A stretch of DNA of 64,000 bases from CAVTRI01 sp963737075 (GTDB taxonomy: Bacteria; Actinomycetota; Acidimicrobiia; Acidimicrobiales; Palsa-688): assembly GCA_963737075.1 (NCBI GenBank), contig CAVTRI010000001.1, positions 1,550,001-1,614,000 of the forward strand. The letters are read 5' to 3'. The notes beneath the pieces were generated by a model. That model was not told the DNA's origin. It ran no database searches and saw only the letters and a list, made by a program, of their open reading frames with translations. A program made the translations under genes and the position numbers. Of the stretch, positions 27,315-34,153 are shown piece after piece. Each line of letters opens with the position of its first letter. The first letter of the stretch is position 1.

Positions 27315-28388
27315 CTAGAACTGGGTGAGGAAGCGGAGGTCGTTGTCAAGCAGGATGCGCATGTCCGACAGCTCGGCGCGGACCTGGGCCAACCGGTCGA
27401 TACCGAATCCGAACGCAAACCCGGTGTAGATCTCGGGATCCACGCCGACAGCCGCGAACACGTTGGGGTCCACCATCCCGCAGCCGCCAAGCTCGATCCA
27501 GCCCGATCCGGAGCAGGTCCGGCACCCGGAGCCAGCGCAGATGGGGCACGTCACCTCGAACTCCGCCGACGGTTCGGTGAAGGGGAAGTAGGACGGGCGA
27601 AGTCGCGAGTGGATATCCGGCCCGAAGAAGGCGGTGGTAAACGCCTCAATGGTGCCGGCCAAATCCCCGAAGGTAATGCCCCGGTCGACGACGAGTCCTT
27701 CGATCTGGTGGAACACCGGCAGGTGGCGGGCGTCCGGCGTGTCGCGCCGGTAGCAGCGACCGGGCATGACGGCGTAGATCGGCGGCGGCTGCGCCTCCAT
27801 GAGCCGTATCTGGACCGGAGACGTGTGCGTGCGCAGCAGGATGGTCTCCGGCTTGCCGAGCTTCAGATACAGCGTGTCCCACATGCCGCGGGCGGGATGG
27901 TCAGGCGGCATGTTGAGCGCCTCGAAGTTGTACCAGTCCGTCTCCGCCTCTGGCCCCTCGGCGACGGTGAACCCCATGGCGACGAAGGTGTCCTCGAGCT
28001 CGTCGCGGGTCTGGGTCACCAGGTTGAGATGGCCCCGGGGAGCCTGGGCCCAGCCGACGGCCGGCAGGAGGGCGGCGGCCTCGGTCAGGTCGAGCCGCTC
28101 GTCGGCGATCCGGCGCTGGCGTTCTTCGACTTCCAGGTCGACGCGGCGGGAGGCGATCAGCTCCGCCAGGCGGTCGCGGGCGGCGTTGAGCGCTTGACCG
28201 GCGTCTCGCCGTTGGACAGGAGAAAGGGCGCCGAGGCGCGTGTGCAGCCGGGCCAGGTCGGAGCGTTTTCCCGTCGCTGCGGCCTCGGCCGCTCGCAACT
28301 GGTCGAGGTCACAGGCGTCGGAAATGCCCTCCCGGGCGGCGGCCTCCAGGTTTTCGGCGGCGCGGATGATGTCGTCGAGGTCGGTCAT
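27315..28388 (-). CDS. pheS: Phenylalanyl-tRNA synthetase alpha subunit
   Basis: A 357-residue catalytic subunit. It has an N-terminal coiled coil, motif 2 (LLRTHTSPVQIR and YAVMPGRCYRRDTPDARHLP with FHQIEGLVVD) and motif 3 (FGFGIDRLAQVR). A CPICAGSGCRTCSGSGWIEL insertion provides four cysteines, also known in Firmicutes PheS. It lies 12 bases upstream of pheT on the same strand. Length and motifs are normal. Confidence 0.97.
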   Translation of the reverse strand: MTDLDDIIRAAENLEAAAREGISDACDLDQLRAAEAAATGKRSDLARLHTRLGALSPVQRRDAGQALNAARDRLAELIASRRVDLEVEERQRRIADERLDLTEAAALLPAVGWAQAPRGHLNLVTQTRDELEDTFVAMGFTVAEGPEAETDWYNFEALNMPPDHPARGMWDTLYLKLGKPETILLRTHTSPVQIRLMEAQPPPIYAVMPGRCYRRDTPDARHLPVFHQIEGLVVDRGITFGDLAGTIEAFTTAFFGPDIHSRLRPSYFPFTEPSAEFEVTCPICAGSGCRTCSGSGWIELGGCGMVDPNVFAAVGVDPEIYTGFAFGFGIDRLAQVRAELSDMRILLDNDLRFLTQF

Positions 28389-28455
28389 CGGTCAGTTCGG
28401 TCAGGGGAAGGGTAAAGCGGAACGACGAATATTGCCCAAGATTTGAGGTCTCGGG

Positions 28456-29268
28456 TCATCGCATGGCACCCGTCGCCCGGCGTTGGCGCGCCGCCTCGAA
28501 ACACACGACCGCCGCCGCCGCGCCCACGTTGAGCGACTCCCCCCTGCCCTGCATCGGGATGGTGAGCGTGCCGTCGAGCAGGCCGGCCACGTCAGGGGCC
28601 AGGCCGTGGGCCTCGTTGCCGAGCACGAGCGCCGCAGGACGGTACAGGGCGGCCGTCGCGTAATCCTCGCCGCCCGTCGGCGCGGTCCCCCACCGCCACA
28701 GGCCCCAGCGGCCGAGTTCCGCCAGCAACGAGGCCGCCGGGCCGCCGTCGACGACCGGCAGCAGCAGCACCGCCCCCGCCGACGCCCGCACCGTCTTGGG
28801 GTTGTAGGGGTCCACGGAGCCGGTGCAGAACACCGCGGCGTCCGCGCCTGCCGCCTCCGCGGCCCGGATGACCGTGCCCGCGTTACCGGGATCCCGAACG
28901 TCGGCGCAGACGACCACCCAGCTGAGGTCGCGCCCGGCGAGCGCAGCCAGATCGGCGGCGGGTTTCGCCACCACGGCCAGGATCGGTTGGGGCGTGACCG
29001 TCTGGGAGACCCGGCCCAGCACCCCGGGTTCGAGCTCGAACACCCGGCCACCGGCGTCGATCGCCCGCCCGGCGAGCGCTCGCTCAGCAGGGCCGGCAGT
29101 GGCGCCGTCGAGATACACCGATTCGATGGCGATCCCGGCTGACAGCGCCACGTCGAGCGCCTTGGCCCCTTCGACAACGAATGAGCCCTCGTGCTCGCGG
29201 GCGCTACGGCGCCCGAACAACCGCCGCAGGCGTTGGATCCGAGCGTGGCGGTAGCCGAGGGCACTCAC
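28456..29268 (-). CDS. SpoU/TrmH-family RNA 2'-O-methyltransferase
   Basis: A 270-residue SPOUT enzyme. The N-terminal substrate-binding domain begins LRRLFGRRSAREHEGSFVVE, and the knotted domain has VCADVRDPGNAGTVIRAAEAAG (motif 1), ALVLGNEAHGL (motif 2) and IPMQGRGESLNVGAAAAVV (motif 3). Relatives methylate rRNA or tRNA ribose. Position between rplT and pheS is the usual actinobacterial one. GTG start at 29268, six bases after the repaired rplT stop. The exact target nucleotide is unknown. Confidence 0.9.
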   Translation of the reverse strand: MSALGYRHARIQRLRRLFGRRSAREHEGSFVVEGAKALDVALSAGIAIESVYLDGATAGPAERALAGRAIDAGGRVFELEPGVLGRVSQTVTPQPILAVVAKPAADLAALAGRDLSWVVVCADVRDPGNAGTVIRAAEAAGADAAVFCTGSVDPYNPKTVRASAGAVLLLPVVDGGPAASLLAELGRWGLWRWGTAPTGGEDYATAALYRPAALVLGNEAHGLAPDVAGLLDGTLTIPMQGRGESLNVGAAAAVVCFEAARQRRATGAMR

Positions 29269-29274
29269 GCACGT

Positions 29275-29650
29275 TCAAGCGGTCGCCGACTCGCCTTGCC
29301 CGGCGGTTCGCGCAACCTCCACGAGGGCCGCAAACGCAGCCTCGTCACGGACTGCGAGAATCCGCCAGGACCTTGCGGTCGACCTCGACGTCCGCGGCGC
29401 GCAGGCCGGCGACGAAACGGCTGTAGCTCATGCCGTGCTGCCGGGCGGCGGCGTTGATCCGCTGGATCCACAGCTGGCGGAAATCGCCTTTACGAGCTCT
29501 GCGGTCGCGATAGGCGTACTGCAGGGAGTGCATGACCTGTTCGTGGGCGGCGCGGTAGCTGCGGCTCTTGTTGCCGAAGTATCCCTGCGCCTGCTCCAAA
29601 ACGGCGCGGTGGCGCTTCTTGGCGTGGACGGCGCGTTTGACGCGGGCCAT
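29275..29650 (-). CDS. rplT: 50S ribosomal protein L20, broken near its 3' end by one extra base
   Basis: The first 97 residues are typical L20 (MARVKRAVHAKKRHRAVLEQ, GYFGNKSRSYR, LWIQRINAAARQHGMSYSRF, AADVEVDRKVLAD). The frame then ends early as SRSP. Omitting one A of 29359-29360 gives LAVRDEAAFAALVEVARTAG and a stop at 29275-29277, the expected L20 C-terminus, for 124 residues. L20 binds 23S rRNA early in 50S assembly. Together with the pheT shift this suggests assembly error rather than mutation. It follows rpmI and infC as usual. Confidence 0.92.
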
Positions 29651-29689
29651 CGGGGAGCTCCTTTCGAGTCGATACGGATAGGGCTGGGA

Positions 29690-29884
29690 TCAGAGCCCGA
29701 GGAGTCGGTTGACAGCCTTCTTGTCGGCGGGTGCGACCTCGGCCGGCCGGCCGAGGCGTCGGGTCCGGACGCTGGACTTCTTCTCCAAGAGGTGGCTGCG
29801 GAAGCCGCGGCGGCGCCGCAACTGTCCAGTGCCGGTCACTTTGAAGCGCTTGGCGGCGCCGCGGTGGGTTCTCATCTTTGGCAT
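29690..29884 (-). CDS. rpmI: 50S ribosomal protein L35
   Basis: A 64-residue basic protein, MPKMRTHRGAAKRFKVTGTG, with RRRRGFRSHLLEKKSSVRTRRL, normal for L35. ATG at 29882-29884 has GGAGC eight bases upstream; the frame is open 14 codons more but that extension is not L35-like. It lies 48 bases after infC and 39 bases before rplT in the standard infC-rpmI-rplT operon. Confidence 0.97.
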   Translation of the reverse strand: MPKMRTHRGAAKRFKVTGTGQLRRRRGFRSHLLEKKSSVRTRRLGRPAEVAPADKKAVNRLLGL

Positions 29885-29932
29885 GTCATGTGCTCCAGGG
29901 GATCTTTCAGGCGGCGGCGCCGCCACGTGGGT

Positions 29933-30625
29933 TCAGATAACGGGGCCGGCGACGACGTCGCTCGGTTCGCCAATGGCGCCGTTTTCCGACGCCGGCACCG
30001 GGGTCGGCGCCGTGGGGTCGGGAACGTGGTCGCCCGTCGCGGCAGCCGGCGCCCGATCTTCGGACGCTCGGGCGGCCGCCTTCTGGGCTGCTTGCTGCGC
30101 CCGGCGATCCGGCGCCAGGACCATGACCATGTTGCGACCGTCGAGTTTGGGGGCCGCCTCCACCTTGGCCATCGGGCCCACCGTCTCCGCCACGCTGTCC
30201 AGGATCTTCTTGCCCAGCTCCGGATGACTCATCTCACGGCCCCGGAACATGATCGTGATCTTGACCTTGTGCCCGTCGCTGAGAAATTTGGCCACCTGAC
30301 GGGTCTTGGTGTCGAAGTCGCCGGAACCGATCTTTGGCCGGTACTTCATCTCCTTGATGCTCGTGCTCGTGGCCTTGCGCCGGGACTCCTTGGCCCTCTG
30401 GGCCGCCTCGTATTTGAACCGGTTGAAGTCCATGATCCTGCACACCGGCGGGTTGGCTTGGGCGCCGACCTCGACCAGGTCGAGGTCCATCTGGCGGGCG
30501 ACGGTCAACGCTTCTGGGAGCGGCTTCACGCCGAGCTTCTCCCCTTCGGGACCGATGAGCAAGACTTCCCGGGCGCGGATCCGATCGTTGACCCGGTGGT
30601 CGTTTTGGTCAGGTGCAGGGGCTAT
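29933..30625 (-). CDS. infC: Translation initiation factor IF-3 with AUA start
   Basis: The body is clear: HRVNDRIRAREVLLIGPEGE, NPPVCRIMDFNRFKYEA, RPKIGSGDFDTKTRQVAKFL, KITIMFRGREMSHPELG, DGRNMVMVLAP, plus an Ala/Pro-rich acidic tail of about 55 residues. IF-3 prevents subunit joining and checks the start codon. No ATG, GTG or TTG lies upstream of the conserved N-terminus. ATA at 30623-30625 is the best start: a perfect AAGGAG lies nine bases before it and a stop codon occurs four codons further up. Non-AUG starts such as AUU or AUA are known for infC, where they allow autoregulation by IF-3. Length is 230 residues. Confidence 0.93.
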   Translation of the reverse strand: MAPAPDQNDHRVNDRIRAREVLLIGPEGEKLGVKPLPEALTVARQMDLDLVEVGAQANPPVCRIMDFNRFKYEAAQRAKESRRKATSTSIKEMKYRPKIGSGDFDTKTRQVAKFLSDGHKVKITIMFRGREMSHPELGKKILDSVAETVGPMAKVEAAPKLDGRNMVMVLAPDRRAQQAAQKAAARASEDRAPAAATGDHVPDPTAPTPVPASENGAIGEPSDVVAGPVI

Positions 30626-30665
30626 GCGACATCACTCCTTACTTGGTTGCTCCCCTCGCCACACG

Positions 30666-30698
30666 AAAAGGGCAGGCGTCAGGAAGCAACGCCCGCCC
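30666..30698 (-). terminator. Attenuator-like hairpin in the infC leader
   Basis: On the minus strand GGGCGGGCGT pairs with ACGCCTGCCC (one mismatch) around TGCTTCCTG and is followed by TTTT. No gene precedes it on this strand for kilobases, so it lies inside the untranslated leader, about 40 bases upstream of the infC start. It fits transcription attenuation of the infC-rpmI-rplT operon. Confidence 0.6.
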
Positions 30699-30805
30699 AG
30701 TAGCGGTCGAACGACCTGGCGCACTCACGAATCAGCGACCGCACGTGGCCAGGTGGGGGCGTACAACCCCGCTTCCCGTCTTCAGTTTCCACGTAGGGTA
30801 TCGCA

Positions 30806-30874
30806 ATGAGCGAGCTTGGGAGCGAACTGACCAGCACAGATTGCGCCGCCCTGCTCTGGAGGACGGGGCGATGA
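30806..30874 (+). CDS. Leader micro-ORF 1 (22 codons)
   Basis: ATG 30806 opens MSELGSELTSTDCAALL followed by W, R, T, G, R and a TGA that overlaps the ATG of the second copy (ATGA). It is the first of two nearly identical peptides ahead of the DUF1844 gene. There is no run of one amino acid as in classical attenuator peptides. It may exist only to feed ribosomes to the next start. Confidence 0.45.
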   Translation: MSELGSELTSTDCAALLWRTGR

Positions 30875-30935
30875 GCGAGCTTGGGAGCGAACTGACCAGC
30901 ACAGATTGCGCCGCCCTGCTCTGGAGGATGGGGCG
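30806..30935 (+). repeat. 65-bp tandem duplication carrying a start codon and Shine-Dalgarno
   Basis: Copies at 30806-30870 and 30871-30935 differ at one base (GGACGGGG versus GGATGGGG). Each begins ATGAGCGAGCTTGGG and ends CTGGAGGACGGGGCG, supplying a GGAGG eight bases before the ATG that follows. The unit is not a multiple of three, so each copy is read in a new frame restarted by a stop/start overlap. Confidence 0.9.
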
Positions 30936-30939
30936 ATGA
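30871..30939 (+). CDS. Leader micro-ORF 2 (22 codons), copy of the first
   Basis: Same peptide as the first copy except Thr to Met near the end, starting at ATG 30871 and stopping in an ATGA overlap with the DUF1844 start at 30936. GGAGG from copy one lies eight bases upstream. Translation coupling into the main gene is likely. Confidence 0.45.
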   Translation: MSELGSELTSTDCAALLWRMGR

Positions 30940-31343
30940 GCACCCTTTGGACACCCAGCGGCGAGCGACCGATCCGCCGGTCGCCCGAAGCGCCCGCCAG
31001 CGAGCCTGCGGAAACCCAGCCGTCGTCGGGGCAACAGGCACCGCCGTCCGACGCCGAACTGCGGGAGAAGATGGCGGAGCTGCAGGCCGAGCTCGCCCGA
31101 ACCCCGGCCGAGGTGGTGGTTGCCAACCATGCGTTCGGGCTGTTCGAGCTGGCGGCGCTGCACCTTTCGCAGCAGCCGCCGCAGCTCCCGCAAGCCAGAC
31201 TGGCGATCGACGCGCTCGCGGCGCTCGTAGAGGGCTTGAGCGGGCGCCTCGGCGACGCCGAGAAGCAGCTCGCCGATGGCCTGGGCCAGTTACGCCTCGC
31301 CTTCGTGCAGATCAGCGCCGCCCCCCGGCCACCTGCGGACTGA
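30936..31343 (+). CDS. DUF1844 family protein
   Basis: A 135-residue protein with a disordered Pro/Ser/Glu-rich N-terminus and a helical DUF1844 domain: AEVVVANHAFGLFELAALHL, QARLAIDALAALVEGLSGRL and GQLRLAFVQIS. The family has no established function; in high-GC Gram-positives it sits divergently next to infC, as here. The stop lies inside the convergent cold-shock-like gene (32-base overlap). Its translation start is coupled to two tandem micro-ORFs. Confidence 0.8.
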   Translation: MSTLWTPSGERPIRRSPEAPASEPAETQPSSGQQAPPSDAELREKMAELQAELARTPAEVVVANHAFGLFELAALHLSQQPPQLPQARLAIDALAALVEGLSGRLGDAEKQLADGLGQLRLAFVQISAAPRPPAD

Positions 31344-31530
31344 TCGCGCCCGCCTCCCATCGTCCGCCCCGCCCGGCGACGACCACGAACGTGACGTGGG
31401 TGCCGACAGTGATGTCGCGGCTGCCGTCGGCGATCTGGGTGCAGTGAAAGGGGTATGCGCGGTCTCCGTCGCGCACCACGCCCAAGCCGACGTCGTGGTC
31501 GAACGCCTCCACGATGCCGGTTCGCGTCAT
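31312..31530 (-). CDS. Cold-shock-domain-like small protein
   Basis: A 72-residue protein starting MTRTGIVEAFDHDVGLGVVR, with YPFHCTQIADGSRDITVGTH and VTFVVVAGRGGRWEAGAISP, which follows the order of a cold-shock OB fold although the canonical RNA-binding motifs are weak. It probably binds single-stranded nucleic acid. ATG 31528-31530 lies seven bases after the hisG stop, so it is the second gene of a hisG operon. The 3' end overlaps the convergent DUF1844 gene. Confidence 0.7.
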   Translation of the reverse strand: MTRTGIVEAFDHDVGLGVVRDGDRAYPFHCTQIADGSRDITVGTHVTFVVVAGRGGRWEAGAISPQVAGGRR

Positions 31531-31537
31531 CGGGGCC

Positions 31538-32413
31538 TCATGGCACGATCTTGCTGATCGGGATCTCGAGGATGTCCGTCGCGCCATGGTCCTTCAGCGC
31601 CGGGATCAGCACGTTGATGGTGTGCTTCGGGACGACGGCTTCGACCGCGAAGCCCTCCTCGCCGAACAACTTGGCGACAGTCGGGGACTTCAGCGCCGGC
31701 AGCAGCTCGATGACCGCGTCCAGCGCCGCCTCCGTGACGTTGACCTTCACCAGCACCCGCTGACGGGCGACCAGCGTCCCCTCGAGAAGGCTGTGGAGTT
31801 GTTCCATGGCGTGCCGCTTGTCCTCGTCAGCGAACGACGCCGGGTTGGCGATCAGCTCCGTGTAGGACAACAGGATCGTGTCCAGGATGCGCAGCCCGGC
31901 GGCCCTGAGGGCCCGGCCGGTCTCGGTGATCTCGACCACGGCGTCGGCGATCTCGGGAATCTTGGCTTCGGTCGCCCCGTGAGACAGGCGCACATCGGCG
32001 TCGACTCCACGGGACGCCAGGAAGCGGCTGGTGAGTCTCGGGTACTCGGTCGACACCCTCACCCCGGACGGCAGATCGGCGACCGACTGCGCGGACGAGC
32101 CCTCCGCCACCGCCAGGACCACGCTGATCGGGCGCGACGTGGCCTTGCTGTAACGCAGTTCTCCGAGCGTCGCCACCTTGCTGCCTGTCTCCTCGACCCA
32201 GTCCCGCCCGGTGATGCCCAGATCGAAGAGGCCCTCGGCCACGTACTCAGGAATCTCCTGCGGGCGCAGGATGCGCACGTCGGTCACCCGGGGGTCCTCG
32301 ATGTCGGCCCGGTAGTCGACCTCGCTGCTTCGGCGCACCGTCAGGTCCGCCGCCTCAAACAGCTCCAGCGTCGCCCGCTCGAGCGAACCCTTCGGCAGAA
32401 CCAGGCGCAGCAC
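31538..32413 (-). CDS. hisG: ATP phosphoribosyltransferase, long form
   Basis: A 291-residue HisG, catalysing the first step of histidine synthesis (ATP plus PRPP). It shows LRLVLPKGSLERATLELFEA, ITGRDWVEE, and DAVVEITETGRALRAAGLRI, the PRPP-binding loop. The C-terminal 75 residues form the HisG_C regulatory domain (VKVNVTEAALDAVIELLPAL), so it is the long, histidine-inhibited form that needs no HisZ. GTG start at 32413. Other his genes, including hisE, are not in the window. Confidence 0.95.
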   Translation of the reverse strand: MLRLVLPKGSLERATLELFEAADLTVRRSSEVDYRADIEDPRVTDVRILRPQEIPEYVAEGLFDLGITGRDWVEETGSKVATLGELRYSKATSRPISVVLAVAEGSSAQSVADLPSGVRVSTEYPRLTSRFLASRGVDADVRLSHGATEAKIPEIADAVVEITETGRALRAAGLRILDTILLSYTELIANPASFADEDKRHAMEQLHSLLEGTLVARQRVLVKVNVTEAALDAVIELLPALKSPTVAKLFGEEGFAVEAVVPKHTINVLIPALKDHGATDILEIPISKIVP

Positions 32414-32455
32414 GGGCCAAACCCTACCGCCGGGCCGGCTTTTTCCCGGCCGCTA

Positions 32456-33361
32456 TTAGTTCTCGCGCGCCGCCCGGGCCCGGCGGACCTGGTCCACGAC
32501 CTGAGCGGGATCCGACCGCGACGTGACGAGGATGACCAGCCACCCTGCGAGCTCGAGCTCGGTCGTGCGCAGCTGGTCGGCGTCGAAGCGGCCGCGGCTT
32601 CGACCGTGGTGCCGAAAACCCATGACCTCGATCGCGATCCACAGGTCCGGATACGCGAGGTCGAGGTGCCGCGGCACGCCTCCAACGACCGCCGGGTGCT
32701 GGCGTACCGGCGGCGGCAGGCCGGCGTCGACCAGCCAACGAAAGACGCGACGTTCCCACACGCTCTGCGTGCCCTCGGGCTCGCCCGCGCGTTCGGCGAC
32801 GAGCTGCCGGAGGAGTCCGATCCCCTTGCGACGACTGAGCGTCGGCCGTTGCAGGTACGCGTCCAGCTCGGCTGCAGTGACCACGTCGCGGCTGATCGCG
32901 TCGTCAAGGGCGGTCGCGAGAACGCCGACTGGCACGTGCCCTGTGAGATCGGCGAAGGTGCGTGGTGGCGTCGTCACCGGTATCGCAAGCCTGGTTGCGA
33001 TCTCGTCTGCCGCCAGCAGCCGTCGGCTCGTCAGCAATTCCGGGACGCGGCCGCTCCGAGAGGACGGGATCGTGACCTCGATCTGCTGGCACGCAATCCC
33101 GTCGAGCTCCCACAAACGTCCGGCGGCGCGGCCGGACACAGCTACCGGTGGGCCGTACGCGAGACAAGCGGCCAGGGCGCGCTGCCGCCAGCTGGGTACT
33201 GAACCCGCGAGGGCAAACACGTTCCCAGCCATGGGCACGAGATCGCCCCGCTCAATGGCCCTCCGGCGCTGGTCGCGCGTCAGCGATGCCCGGAGCTGCG
33301 CGCCGGTGACGAGTCCGTACTGATGCTCGCCGATCGTGCGCAACGTTTCGACGCTTCTCAT
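32456..33361 (-). CDS. AbiEi-type winged-helix protein with DUF559 nuclease-like domain
   Basis: A 301-residue protein. The N-terminus (GEHQYGLVTGAQLRASLTRD) is a winged helix of the AbiEi antitoxin kind, followed by VPMAGNVFALAG and the AbiEi C-terminal-like region. The last 110 residues have RHLDLAYPDLWIAIEVMGFR and LRTTELELAGWLVILVTSR, as in DUF559, a Vsr/restriction-endonuclease-like fold. No AbiEii toxin gene is adjacent. ATG 33359-33361 is chosen; ATG 33374-33376 is an equal alternative. Function unknown; a defence role is inference. Confidence 0.7.
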   Translation of the reverse strand: MRSVETLRTIGEHQYGLVTGAQLRASLTRDQRRRAIERGDLVPMAGNVFALAGSVPSWRQRALAACLAYGPPVAVSGRAAGRLWELDGIACQQIEVTIPSSRSGRVPELLTSRRLLAADEIATRLAIPVTTPPRTFADLTGHVPVGVLATALDDAISRDVVTAAELDAYLQRPTLSRRKGIGLLRQLVAERAGEPEGTQSVWERRVFRWLVDAGLPPPVRQHPAVVGGVPRHLDLAYPDLWIAIEVMGFRHHGRSRGRFDADQLRTTELELAGWLVILVTSRSDPAQVVDQVRRARAAREN

Positions 33362-33376
33362 AGCATGAGAATACAT

Positions 33377-33679
33377 GAGATAGCTCAGAGTAGCTGCTTG
33401 TGCTCGCCGGACGCACACCGTTGCGCCGTTTTCGCTGCACGGCGCGCGCCAGAGGGGCTGTCGTGTGCGCCCACCGCTCTGCGCTGCGCGCCAGTGCGTC
33501 CATATGACGCCGTCGCGCACAGCGTGCCCGTCGGTGTCGGCGTGTTCGCCCCGCCAGCGCGCGCCGTACCGCCGTTTCGCCCGAAGGCCGCGCGCCAGCG
33601 GCCGGAGGAATCATGCCGGCGCGCGGCGTACCGCCGTTTCGCCCGAAGGCCGCGCGCCAGCGGCCGGAGGAAGGATCTG
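33377..33679. repeat. Intergenic region with repeats; perfect 46-bp direct repeat
   Basis: No gene is supported here. Copies at 33565-33610 and 33627-33672 of a 46-base unit beginning CGTACCGCCGTTTCGCCC are identical, 62 bases apart. Each contains GGCCGC-GCGCCA-GCGGCC, a six-base-pair hairpin. Degenerate GCGCGCCAG units occur at 33447 and 33495, and similar CCGCGCGCCAGAGG at about 58410. The position 3' of ribH suggests a REP-like or termination role. Confidence 0.75.
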
Positions 33680-34153
33680 TCAGTCGCCCTTGTCGACGCT
33701 CCGAAGCAGGCGGACCATCTCGATCGCGGCGACTGCGGCGTCGTAGCCCTTGTTGCCCGCCTTGGTACCGGCTCGCTCGATGGCCTGCTCGATCGTGTCG
33801 GTCGTGAGCACCCCGAAGATCACCGGGACCCCGGTGTCGAGCTGGACCCGGGCGATACCGGCCGCGCACTGACCGGCCACGAGCTCGTAGTGAGACGTCG
33901 CGCCGCGGATAACGGCGCCCAGCGTGACCACAGCGTCGTAGCGGCCGCTGGCCGCGAGGCGGTGCGCGGCGAGGGGCAACTCCAGCGCGCCCGGCACCCA
34001 CGCCACATCGATCGCGTCGGGGTCGACGCCGTGCCGGCGCAGGCCGTCGGTGGCCCCGGCGACGAGTCGCTCGACCACGAACTCGTTGAACCGGCTGGCA
34101 GCCAGCGCCACCCTCAGCCCCGATCCGTCGAGGTGGCCCTCAAACGACGTCAT
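33680..34153 (-). CDS. ribH: 6,7-dimethyl-8-ribityllumazine synthase
   Basis: A 157-residue lumazine synthase that joins the butanone phosphate from RibB to the ribityl pyrimidine. Motifs are LRVALAASRFNEFVVERLVA, VAWVPGALELPLAAHRLA, TLGAVIRGATSHYELV and GVLTTDTIEQAIERAGTKAG. It usually forms an icosahedral capsid. It overlaps ribBA by 14 bases and is last in the riboflavin run. Confidence 0.97.
   Translation of the reverse strand: MTSFEGHLDGSGLRVALAASRFNEFVVERLVAGATDGLRRHGVDPDAIDVAWVPGALELPLAAHRLAASGRYDAVVTLGAVIRGATSHYELVAGQCAAGIARVQLDTGVPVIFGVLTTDTIEQAIERAGTKAGNKGYDAAVAAIEMVRLLRSVDKGD

Noticed and set aside
26487..28415. 642-codon open frame on the plus strand
   Set aside because: Antisense to pheT and pheS, with no domain and no RBS.
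31514..33202. 562-codon open frame on the plus strand
   Set aside because: Antisense to hisG and the AbiEi/DUF559 gene; composition typical of a shadow frame.
32456..33361. Type IV AbiEi/AbiEii toxin-antitoxin system
   Set aside because: Only the AbiEi-like half is present; the neighbours are hisG and ribH, and no nucleotidyltransferase toxin was seen.
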